From the NCBI RefSeq assembly GCF_017433805.1, contig NZ_JAFRGN010000052.1, positions 1 through 55,941 of the forward strand: a DNA stretch of 55,941 nt, in the 5' to 3' direction. Source of the DNA: Butyrivibrio sp. GTDB lineage: Bacteria; Bacillota; Clostridia; Lachnospirales; Lachnospiraceae. A program made the translations under genes and the position numbers. Each line of letters opens with the position of its first letter. Position 1 is the stretch's first letter. Positions 30,676 to 38,673 of this stretch are shown here, piece by piece. The notes beneath the pieces were generated by a model that worked only from the letters and a program-made list of their open reading frames with translations, was not told where the DNA came from and did not search any database.

Positions 30676-33606
30676 ATGAGATTAGAAGATTTAACTACCT
30701 ACGAGATTATAGAAAATCGCAGAATTGATGATCTTAATTCTGACAGCTATATTCTCAGGCACAAAAAGACCGGAGCAAGAATAACACTTTTATCTAATGA
30801 TGATAATAACAAGGTGTTTGCTATTGGCTTCAGAACTCCACCCAAGAACTCTACTGGTGTAGCTCATATTATCGAGCACACGGTTCTGTGTGGTTCCAAA
30901 GAGTTCCCAATCAAAGATCCATTTGTAGAGCTGGTCAAGGGTTCTCTTAACACATTTTTAAATGCTATGACATTCCCTGACAAGACGGTTTATCCGATTG
31001 CCAGTTGCAACGATACAGACTTCCACAATCTGATGCATGTATATCTTGATGCAGTTTTTTATCCTAATATCTACAAGACTGACAAGATATTCAAGCAGGA
31101 AGGCTGGCACTATGAGATGGAAGATAAGGACAGTGAACTTACCATCAATGGTGTTGTATATAATGAGATGAAGGGTGCGTTTTCTTCAGCAGATGACGTG
31201 CTTTCAAGAGAAATCCAGAATTCTCTTTATCCTGATATTACTTATGGAATTGAATCTGGTGGCGATCCGGACGTTATTCCTGAGCTTTCATACGAGGAAT
31301 ATCTTGATTTCCATAGAAAGTATTATCATCCATCCAACAGCTATATTTATCTTTATGGCGATATGAATATGGCTGAAAAGCTTGATTATATCGACAAGAA
31401 CTATCTTTCAGGCTTTGATTATCTTGAGGTGGATTCTGAGATACAGAGGCAGGAAGCTTTTACTGCTCCCAGAGAGATACATAAGCCATACTCAATCATG
31501 GAGAGCGAGCCACTTGAGCAGAATACATATCTGTCCTATAACTGCAGCGTAGGATCAACACTTGATAGAAAGCTGTATGTGGCATTCGATATTCTGGATT
31601 ATGCGCTTTGCTCAGCTCCTGGAGCGCCTATTAAGAAGGCCCTTATCGACAAGGGTATTGGACAGGATGTTTACAGTGAGTATGACAATGGACTTCAGCA
31701 GCCTGTATTTTCTATTATTGCCAAGAATGCTGATGCTTCCCAAAAGGAAGAATTTGTTAATACTATCAGAGAAGTCCTTGAGAAGCAGGTAAGAGATGGA
31801 ATTGATAAGAAATCTCTTTTAGCAGGACTTAATTTCGATGAATTCAAATATAGAGAAGCTGATTTTGGAAGATTCCCTAAGGGACTTCTGTATGGCCTTC
31901 AGATATTTGACAGCTGGCTCTACGACGATAACAGCCCATGGATAAATGTTGAGGCCAACAATACTTTTGCAGAGCTCAAAGAGGATGCTAAGGGCAGATA
32001 CTTTGAAGACCTGATCCAGAAGTATCTTTTGGACAATACTCATAAAACAATCCTTCTTCTTGAGCCTGAGCAGGGACTTACAGAGAAAAAGGATGAAGAG
32101 CTTAAGGATAAGCTTGCTAAGTATAAGGAATCTCTTTCTGCTGATGAGATAGACAGAATCGTGAGAGAGACCAAAGAGCTTAAGGAGTACCAGGAACAGC
32201 CTGATGATCCTGAGGACCTCAAAAAGATTCCTCTTTTAAAGCTCGAGGATCTCAAGAAAGAAGCTGATAACTTCATTTATGAGCTCAAGGAGTATCAGGG
32301 CGTTAAGATTCTTCATCACGATGTGTTTACCAATGGAATCGACTACGTTTCCTTTGTTTTTGATCTCAAGAATATTGATGCCAAGTATCTTCCATATGCT
32401 TCAGTGCTCAAAAAGGTTCTTGGAATGCTGGATACAGCCAATTATACATATGGTGACCTCTACAATGAGATCAACATTTATACCGGCGGACTTTCAGGCG
32501 CAATCAGTACTTACACTGATTCCAATGATGTATCCAAATTTGAGACAGCCTTTGAAATAAGCGTCAAGGTGCTTCATAGCAATCTGGATAAAGCATTTGA
32601 GCTAGTTCAGGAGATTATTACATCTACTAAGTTTGATGATGTTAAGAGGCTGAAAGAGATATTTGGTGAGCAGTATGCAAGACTTCAGTCTGACCTTGCT
32701 TCTTCCGGACATCAGACAGCAGCTCTTCGCGCTATGTCTTATATATCACCAGCAGCGTATGTTTCTGACTGCGTAAGCGGAATTGGATATTTCAGACATT
32801 TAGAGCAGCTTAACAAGGATATAAATACCGAGGAGGGAGCTAAGGAAATTGTCGATACTCTGGTTATACTGAGTAAGGCTATTTTCAGAGCAGACAACCT
32901 TTTGGTTGATATTACTGGAACTGATAAGGAATATCAGGGAATTCCAGAAAATAGCAAGAAGTTTGCAGCTTCTCTTTATACTGAGAACATTGACCTTGGA
33001 AGACTTGATATCAAGACCTCTAAGAGAAATGAGGCCTTCAAGACTGCAGGACAGGTTCAGTATGTATGCAGAGCAGGTAACTTTGCATCCAAGGGACTTA
33101 AGTACAACGGAGCACTGCGCGTTCTCAAGGTAATGATGGGGTACGATTATCTTTGGAAAAACATAAGAGTTATTGGCGGCGCTTATGGATGTATGAGCAG
33201 TTACGCTAAAAATGGTGACAGTGCATTTGTTACCTATAGAGATCCTAATCTTAAGAATAGTATTGATATATTTGAGAAGGCTGCGGATTATCTCAGAAAC
33301 TTTGATGCTGACGACAGAACAATTCTGCAGTATATAATAGGTGCTATTTCTGATCTGGATACACCTAAGACTCCTTCTGGAAAGGGAGCATATGGCCTTA
33401 CAGCTTATCTTTGCAAGGCTAAGATGGAGAATATCCAGAGAAATCGAGATGAGCTTCTTGGAACAACCAAGGAAACTATAAGAGGTCTTGCGGATTATGT
33501 TGATGCATTTATGCAGGATGAGTGTCTTTGCGTAATTGGTACTAATGACAAGATCGATGAGGAGAAAAATCTGTTTGACAACGTTGAGCAGCTTGTAAAC
33601 AGATAA
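30676..33606 (+). CDS. M16C zinc metalloprotease (presequence-protease/insulinase family)
   Basis: A 976-residue peptidase of the M16C group, which degrades peptides inside a closed chamber formed by two halves. The inverted zinc motif HIIEH (His64, Glu67, His68) and the distal zinc ligand Glu164 (NEMKGAFSS) are present in the N-terminal half; the C-terminal half has lost the zinc site, as usual. No signal peptide is seen, so it is cytosolic. Full family length (about 970). It sits between the 12-TM protein and a DUF4349 lipoprotein with short gaps, probably one operon. Confidence 0.93.
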   Translation: MRLEDLTTYEIIENRRIDDLNSDSYILRHKKTGARITLLSNDDNNKVFAIGFRTPPKNSTGVAHIIEHTVLCGSKEFPIKDPFVELVKGSLNTFLNAMTFPDKTVYPIASCNDTDFHNLMHVYLDAVFYPNIYKTDKIFKQEGWHYEMEDKDSELTINGVVYNEMKGAFSSADDVLSREIQNSLYPDITYGIESGGDPDVIPELSYEEYLDFHRKYYHPSNSYIYLYGDMNMAEKLDYIDKNYLSGFDYLEVDSEIQRQEAFTAPREIHKPYSIMESEPLEQNTYLSYNCSVGSTLDRKLYVAFDILDYALCSAPGAPIKKALIDKGIGQDVYSEYDNGLQQPVFSIIAKNADASQKEEFVNTIREVLEKQVRDGIDKKSLLAGLNFDEFKYREADFGRFPKGLLYGLQIFDSWLYDDNSPWINVEANNTFAELKEDAKGRYFEDLIQKYLLDNTHKTILLLEPEQGLTEKKDEELKDKLAKYKESLSADEIDRIVRETKELKEYQEQPDDPEDLKKIPLLKLEDLKKEADNFIYELKEYQGVKILHHDVFTNGIDYVSFVFDLKNIDAKYLPYASVLKKVLGMLDTANYTYGDLYNEINIYTGGLSGAISTYTDSNDVSKFETAFEISVKVLHSNLDKAFELVQEIITSTKFDDVKRLKEIFGEQYARLQSDLASSGHQTAALRAMSYISPAAYVSDCVSGIGYFRHLEQLNKDINTEEGAKEIVDTLVILSKAIFRADNLLVDITGTDKEYQGIPENSKKFAASLYTENIDLGRLDIKTSKRNEAFKTAGQVQYVCRAGNFASKGLKYNGALRVLKVMMGYDYLWKNIRVIGGAYGCMSSYAKNGDSAFVTYRDPNLKNSIDIFEKAADYLRNFDADDRTILQYIIGAISDLDTPKTPSGKGAYGLTAYLCKAKMENIQRNRDELLGTTKETIRGLADYVDAFMQDECLCVIGTNDKIDEEKNLFDNVEQLVNR

Positions 33607-33629
33607 ATATTATTGGGGAGGACAATAGT

Positions 33630-34541
33630 ATGAAAAAATGTATTGGGGTTAAGGTTTTAACAGGAGTATTAACAGCAGCATTTCTTTTATCAGGCTGTGG
33701 CAGTAGTAAAAGCGACTCAGGCTATATGGAAGCGGCGGCTACAGAAGAAGCCTATGATTCTAATGGCGTATATGAGTACAAGACAGCAGATTTTGCTGAA
33801 GAACCTGTTAATGCATCCGGAACAGAGAGCCAACAGGTTGTAGATACTTCCAGAAAACTCATTACCACCATGAACATTTCTGCGGAAGCGGAGAATCTTG
33901 ACGATGTTCTTGGCTCAGTTAATAACAAGATAAAAGAGCTTGGTGGCTATGTTGAATCTAGCAATATCTACAACGGAAGCAGATATTCAGGCAGAACCAT
34001 CACAAGAGATGCAAGCCTTACTATCAGGATTCCAGCCAATAAGCTTGACTCATTCCTTGAGACCGTCGAGGGAGTTACGAACATTACCAACAAATCTCAG
34101 AATGTTGAGGATGTAACTCTTCAGTATGTAGATACAGAGAGCAGGAAGAAAGCTCTCAGGGCTGAGGAAGACAGACTTCTTGAGATTGTAGAGTCAGCTG
34201 AGACGGTTGAGGATATCATCACTGTAGAGAGCAGACTTTCAGAAGTGAGATACGAACTTGAGAGCATCGAATCCAAGCTTCGTACCTATGACAACAAGGT
34301 TAACTACAGCACAATCTATCTTGATATCACAGAGGTTACCAAGTTCACTCCTGTTGAGGAGAAGAGCGCAGGAAAGCGTATGGCAGAGGGCTTTATTGAT
34401 AGCTGCAAGTCAGTGCTTCATGCTATTTCAGAGCTGTTTATCTGGATCGTTATCCATATTCCTCAGCTGTTTATTCTTGCAGTATTTGTGACAGTAATTA
34501 TTCTTGTGGCTAGGAAAGCTTCCAAGAAAAAGAAAAGTTAA
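33630..34541 (+). CDS. DUF4349 lipoprotein with C-terminal TM helix
   Basis: A 303-residue lipoprotein: signal peptide with lipobox LSGC (Cys23), a low-complexity acidic linker, a DUF4349 domain (about 65-255) with a central coiled coil (KKALRAEEDRLLEIVE region), and one C-terminal hydrophobic helix followed by a lysine-rich end. Lipid anchor plus TM helix would tether it to the membrane at both ends with the domain outside. GGGGAGG precedes the ATG. Function of DUF4349 is not established. era starts 17 bases downstream. Confidence 0.85.
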   Translation: MKKCIGVKVLTGVLTAAFLLSGCGSSKSDSGYMEAAATEEAYDSNGVYEYKTADFAEEPVNASGTESQQVVDTSRKLITTMNISAEAENLDDVLGSVNNKIKELGGYVESSNIYNGSRYSGRTITRDASLTIRIPANKLDSFLETVEGVTNITNKSQNVEDVTLQYVDTESRKKALRAEEDRLLEIVESAETVEDIITVESRLSEVRYELESIESKLRTYDNKVNYSTIYLDITEVTKFTPVEEKSAGKRMAEGFIDSCKSVLHAISELFIWIVIHIPQLFILAVFVTVIILVARKASKKKKS

Positions 34542-34558
34542 TGAATTGAAAGGACAAG

Positions 34559-35653
34559 ATGAAGGATAATTTTAAAACAGGCTTTATAACACTTATAGGA
34601 AGGCCAAATGTAGGCAAATCTACCCTCATGAATCACATGATAGGACAGAAGATTGCCATAACCTCTAACAAACCACAGACTACAAGGAATAAGATCATGA
34701 CAGTTTATACGGATGATGACTGTCAGATGATCTTCCTTGATACTCCTGGTATACATGATTCCAAGAATAAGCTTGGAGAGTATATGACCAAGGTTGCCAA
34801 GAGTACTCTTGAAGAGGTTGATGTTGTACTGTGGCTTGTTGAGCCAAGCACATTCATTGGCGCTGGTGAGAAGTCTATCATTGAGGAACTTAAGAAGTGC
34901 AAAAAGCCTGTGATTCTTGTCATTAACAAGATAGATACGGTATCCAAGGACAACCTTGATAAGTTCGAGAATGCCTACAGGGCAGAAATGGACTTTGACA
35001 GTGTTGTTAAGGTAGCTGCCCTTAAGGGACAGAATATTGATGAGCTCATGGATACAATAAAAAAGCTCCTTCCTTTTGGACCTCCATTTTATGACGAGGA
35101 AACTCTTACAGATCAGCCAGAGAGGCAGATTGCGGCTGAGATCATCAGAGAGAAGGCGCTTCGTCTTTTACAGGATGAGGTTCCTCATGGAATCGCTGTT
35201 ACTATTGAGACCATGAGAATGAGAGAAAAGATTGTAGAGGCTCCTAAGCCCAAGAAAAAGAGACATCAGCATCCGCCTAAAAAGAGTAAGCTCGAAGCTA
35301 TGGAAAAAGAGGCTTTGGAAGCTCAGAATACGGCAGATGATATGGATGATGATTTTGACGGCCCTATGGTTTTGGATCTTTCTGGGATTCAGCAGCCGGA
35401 AGAAGTTTATGATCCCGATGGAATCATGGATATAGATGCTACGATCATCTGTGAGAGGGATTCTCACAAGGGAATCGTTATTGGTAAGGGCGGAGCAATG
35501 CTCAAAAAGATTGGCTCAGCTGCCAGAAAAGATATTGAAGAGCTCGTTGGCTGTCAGGTTAATCTCCAGATATGGGTTAAAGTCAGAAGAGACTGGAGAG
35601 ATGACAAGACTCAGATGAAGAGCTTTGGCTATGATATCAGAGATCTCAAGTAA
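34559..35653 (+). CDS. era: GTPase Era with an insertion in the KH domain
   Basis: Essential GTPase for 30S ribosome assembly; the KH domain binds the 3' end of 16S rRNA. G1 GRPNVGKST (from Gly14), G3 DTPG and G4 NKID are intact. The C-terminal KH domain is recognisable on both sides (PHGIAVTIE and GIVIGKGGAMLKKIG) but is interrupted by about 65 extra residues (226-290) just before the DIDATIICERDS strand: a basic, Lys/His/Pro-rich half followed by an acidic, Asp-rich half. Total length is 364 against about 300 for typical Era. The reading frame is open throughout, so this is not a frameshift. recO follows after 29 bases, the usual Firmicute neighbour. Confidence 0.94.
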   Translation: MKDNFKTGFITLIGRPNVGKSTLMNHMIGQKIAITSNKPQTTRNKIMTVYTDDDCQMIFLDTPGIHDSKNKLGEYMTKVAKSTLEEVDVVLWLVEPSTFIGAGEKSIIEELKKCKKPVILVINKIDTVSKDNLDKFENAYRAEMDFDSVVKVAALKGQNIDELMDTIKKLLPFGPPFYDEETLTDQPERQIAAEIIREKALRLLQDEVPHGIAVTIETMRMREKIVEAPKPKKKRHQHPPKKSKLEAMEKEALEAQNTADDMDDDFDGPMVLDLSGIQQPEEVYDPDGIMDIDATIICERDSHKGIVIGKGGAMLKKIGSAARKDIEELVGCQVNLQIWVKVRRDWRDDKTQMKSFGYDIRDLK

Positions 35654-35682
35654 TTATTTAACAGCGTTTATCAGGATGTGAC

Positions 35683-36336
35683 ATGGAAGATTTTGTAATA
35701 GTCCGCGGAATAGTATTAAAGCATGCGCCTGCAGGAGACTATGACTGGGTTGCTACTATTTTTACCGCCGAGAGAGGTAAGATAACAGCTTTTGCCAGAA
35801 GTGCCAGAAAGCCTTCTGCCAAACTATCAGGTATGGTAGAACCCTTTTGCTTTGGAACGTTCAAGCTATTTGCAGGTAAGAATTCCTATACTATTGTTGA
35901 AGCGGATATTGAAAACTATTTTGAAGGCTTCAGAACAAAACTGGAAGGTGCCTGTTATGGCACCTTTTTTCTTGAGCTGTGCAGTTTTTATACGAGAGAA
36001 AATAATGAGGATAAGGAACTTCTTAATCTTCTTTATCTTTCGCTTAAAGCTCTTTTAAAGGACAGTATACCTAATAAACTGGTCAGGTGTATATTTGAAC
36101 TTAGAGCACTTCAGATAGAAGGAGAATATCCTGGAATACCAGAAGGAAGGAACCTGCTGGAATCTACAAAATATGCGATGGAATATATCAGTAGTAGTCC
36201 TTTGAACAGACTATTTTCTTTTTCTCTTACAGAAGAAGTCCTCGATGAGCTGGACAGAGTAACTAAAGAGTATCGCAGAAAGTACATCGACAGGTCTCTT
36301 AAGAGCCTTGAGATGCTAGAAACCTTTGAGTATTGA
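35683..36336 (+). CDS. recO: DNA repair protein RecO (short, zinc-less form)
   Basis: Helps load RecA at gaps and anneals SSB-coated strands in the RecFOR pathway. The 217-residue protein has the N-terminal OB fold (VIVRGIVLKHAPAGDYDWVATIFT ... GKITAFARSARKP) and the helical C-terminal part, but the Cys quartet that binds zinc in many RecO proteins is absent: the region around residues 140-165 contains EGEYPGIPEG with no cysteines. It is also shorter than the usual 240-260. Placement after era is conserved. Identity is based on the OB-fold sequence and gene order. Confidence 0.88.
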   Translation: MEDFVIVRGIVLKHAPAGDYDWVATIFTAERGKITAFARSARKPSAKLSGMVEPFCFGTFKLFAGKNSYTIVEADIENYFEGFRTKLEGACYGTFFLELCSFYTRENNEDKELLNLLYLSLKALLKDSIPNKLVRCIFELRALQIEGEYPGIPEGRNLLESTKYAMEYISSSPLNRLFSFSLTEEVLDELDRVTKEYRRKYIDRSLKSLEMLETFEY

Positions 36337-36401
36337 AAAAGAAAAGCTATTTGGATATAATAACTTTGTTTGTATTTTTTTAGCTAAATAGAGGGGAAAT
36401 A

Positions 36402-37028
36402 GTGAAAATACATAGTATTAAAGAGAATAAATTATTACATAGATATGCGATTTCTTTTGCTGGAGCAGCATGTGTATGTGCGATGACACTTACTGGATGT
36501 GGTGGGGACAAACAAAAAGATACGAGCCTTAGTATCAGCAAAGATGGCAAAGTTACCAATACCATCTTCGAGGCTTTTGATCAGGAATATTATGATATAG
36601 CCGAGTTGTCAGATATGGCTGCGGAGGAGATTTCTTATTATAATTCCGAGTATGATACACCAAGAATAGAGATTGCAGAAGCTGAGGTCATTGAGGATGA
36701 GCCTGTTGCCAAGCTCGTTATGACTTTTGAGAACTCTTCTGATTATTCACATTACAATCAGACAAGATTATTCTATGGCACTGTTCAGGAGGCTATGGAC
36801 AATGGTTACGAGCTTTCAAGTGCGCTCGTTGACAAGAATGGCAACAAAATTGATCTTGGAAGTGATGATTTTTTGGATAAACATATTGTCATAACCAGTG
36901 AGAAGACAGTAATATATACACCATATAATATTGAATATATGACAAGTGGTGTTGCACTTAGAGATAAAAAGGAAGCTGATCTTACTAATGTAACTAACGA
37001 GTTAGTACAGATGCTTCTTTCAAAATAA
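36402..37028 (+). CDS. Unknown lipoprotein
   Basis: A 208-residue protein with a long basic N-terminus, hydrophobic core and lipobox LTGC (Cys33), so a membrane-anchored extracellular lipoprotein. The mature part is acidic and has no motif I recognise; it contains a Tyr-rich segment (EYYDIAEL) and beta-rich stretches. Translation starts at GTG 36402 after AGAGGGGAA. It stands between recO and glyS with no visible terminator on either side. Confidence 0.78.
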   Translation: MKIHSIKENKLLHRYAISFAGAACVCAMTLTGCGGDKQKDTSLSISKDGKVTNTIFEAFDQEYYDIAELSDMAAEEISYYNSEYDTPRIEIAEAEVIEDEPVAKLVMTFENSSDYSHYNQTRLFYGTVQEAMDNGYELSSALVDKNGNKIDLGSDDFLDKHIVITSEKTVIYTPYNIEYMTSGVALRDKKEADLTNVTNELVQMLLSK

Positions 37029-37076
37029 AATATAAGTTATAAACGTCTGCAGTTAGCAGTCGCAGAATGGAGGATT

Positions 37077-38486
37077 ATGGAAGCAAGCGCAAAAACAATG
37101 GACAAAATCGTAGCCCTGGCCAAGGCAAGAGGATTCGTATACCCAGGATCAGAGATCTATGGAGGTCTTGCCAATACTTGGGACTATGGTAATCTGGGCG
37201 TTGAATTCAAGAATAATGTCAAGAAAGCATGGTGGCAGAAATTCGTACAGGAGAACCCTTACAACGTAGGTGTTGACTGCGCGATTCTTATGAATCCACA
37301 GACATGGATTGCTTCTGGACATCTTGGTGGCTTCTCTGATCCACTTATGGACTGTAAAGAGTGTCACGAGAGATTTAGAGCTGACAAGATTATCGAGGAC
37401 TTTGCTGCAGAGAATAATATTACACTTGAGACATCAGTTGATGGATGGTCACACGAGGAGATGGAGAACTTCATCAAGGAGCACAGCGTTCCATGTCCAT
37501 CATGTGGCAAGCACAACTTCACAGGCATCAGAGAGTTCAACCTGATGTTCAAGACATTCCAGGGCGTTACTGAGGATGCTAAGGATACAGTGTACCTTCG
37601 TCCAGAGACAGCTCAGGGTATTTTCGTAAACTTCAAGAATGTGCAGCGTACATCTCGTAAGAAGGTTCCATTTGGTATCTGCCAGATCGGTAAGAGCTTC
37701 CGTAACGAGATCACACCTGGTAACTTCACATTCCGTACAAGAGAGTTCGAGCAGATGGAGCTTGAGTTCTTCTGCAAGCCTGGCACACAGACAGAGTGGT
37801 TCGAGTACTGGAGAAAGACATGCTATGAGTGGCTTCTTTCACTTGGTATCAAGAAAGAGAACCTTCGTCTTCGTGACCATGATCCAGAGGAGCTTTCATT
37901 CTACTCAGATCATACAACAGATATTGAATATGCATTCCCATTCACAGATTGGGGCGAGCTTTGGGGTATTGCTTCCAGAACTGACTATGACCTTACAAGA
38001 CATCAGGAGACATCAGGTCAGCCTATGGATTACTTCGATGATGAGACAAACGAGAAGTATATCCCATACGTAGTTGAGCCATCACTTGGTGCAGACCGTG
38101 TTACACTTGCATTCCTTTGCGAAGCATATGACGAGGAGAACATCGGAACTGAGGACAAGCCAGATATGCGTACTGTTCTTCATTTCCATCCAGCACTTGC
38201 ACCTGTTAAGATTGGTATTCTTCCTCTTTCCAAGAAGCTTAACGAGGGTGCTGAGAAGATTTATGCTCAGCTTTCCAAGAAGTACAACTGCGAATTTGAT
38301 GATCGTGGAAATATTGGTAAGAGATATCGTCGTCAGGATGAGATCGGAACTCCATTCTGCGTAACATATGACTTTGAGTCTGAGAACGATAACATGGTTA
38401 CTGTTAGATTCAGAGACAGCATGGAGCAGGAGAGAATCGCTATCGATCAGCTCGATGCATTCTTTGCTGATAAGTTTGATTTTTAA
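37077..38486 (+). CDS. glyQS: Glycyl-tRNA synthetase, dimeric (alpha2) class II
   Basis: Charges tRNA-Gly. At 469 residues it is the single-chain archaeal/eukaryal-like type rather than the two-subunit bacterial type. Class II motif 2 is clear ([21 protein letters not shown]), motif 3 appears as [10 protein letters not shown], and the anticodon-binding domain ends the protein. GGAGG immediately precedes ATG 37077. Only 48 bases separate it from the lipoprotein gene, with no T-box leader in that gap. The symbol glyS is also used. Confidence 0.96.
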   Translation: MEASAKTMDKIVALAKARGFVYPGSEIYGGLANTWDYGNLGVEFKNNVKKAWWQKFVQENPYNVGVDCAILMNPQTWIASGHLGGFSDPLMDCKECHERFRADKIIEDFAAENNITLETSVDGWSHEEMENFIKEHSVPCPSCGKHNFTGIREFNLMFKTFQGVTEDAKDTVYLRPETAQGIFVNFKNVQRTSRKKVPFGICQIGKSFRNEITPGNFTFRTREFEQMELEFFCKPGTQTEWFEYWRKTCYEWLLSLGIKKENLRLRDHDPEELSFYSDHTTDIEYAFPFTDWGELWGIASRTDYDLTRHQETSGQPMDYFDDETNEKYIPYVVEPSLGADRVTLAFLCEAYDEENIGTEDKPDMRTVLHFHPALAPVKIGILPLSKKLNEGAEKIYAQLSKKYNCEFDDRGNIGKRYRRQDEIGTPFCVTYDFESENDNMVTVRFRDSMEQERIAIDQLDAFFADKFDF

Positions 38487-38503
38487 TGATATAGGGATTC
38501 AAA

Positions 38504-38541
38504 GTCATGCATATATGTGCTTGCACAAATATATGCATGAC
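38504..38541 (+). repeat. Perfect hairpin with CUUG tetraloop in the alaS leader
   Basis: TCATGCATATAT (38505-38516) is exactly complementary to ATATATGCATGA (38529-38540); inside it GTG and CAC close a CTTG loop (38520-38523), with two bulged A residues at 38527-38528. The same G(CUUG)C cap and CATGACC end occur in the hairpin at 2612-2669. No T tract follows. Confidence 0.65.
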
Positions 38542-38553
38542 CTTGAAGACCGA

Positions 38554-38640
38554 ACATACATGAGGAAAAAAGAATCACGAAGTATGAGTGATTCGATTTC
38601 CGAATGTATGTAGGATTGCGAGAACGAAGTGAAGCAATCC
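38554..38640 (+). promoter_or_regulatory. Two further hairpins in the alaS leader
   Basis: ACATACAT (38554-38561) pairs with ATGTATGT (38604-38611), enclosing GAATCAC (38572-38578) with GTGATTC (38588-38594). A separate stem, GGATTGC (38613-38619) with GCAATCC (38634-38640), ends 20 bases before the alaS ribosome binding site. No T-box core sequence is evident. Possibly an alaS control region or part of a small repeated element. Confidence 0.5.
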
Positions 38641-38673
38641 GTATATCATGTTATATAAATGGAGGAAATATTT

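Noticed and set aside
35231-35431. Frameshift or assembly error as the cause of the extra Era segment
   Set aside because: The frame is open and the KH domain resumes in the same frame with intact motifs; codon use looks like the neighbours. A real insertion is the simpler reading.
38487-38673. T-box riboswitch controlling alaS
   Set aside because: No T-box core (AGGGTGGnACCGCG-like) and no terminator/antiterminator pair was found; the hairpins do not fit the T-box layout.
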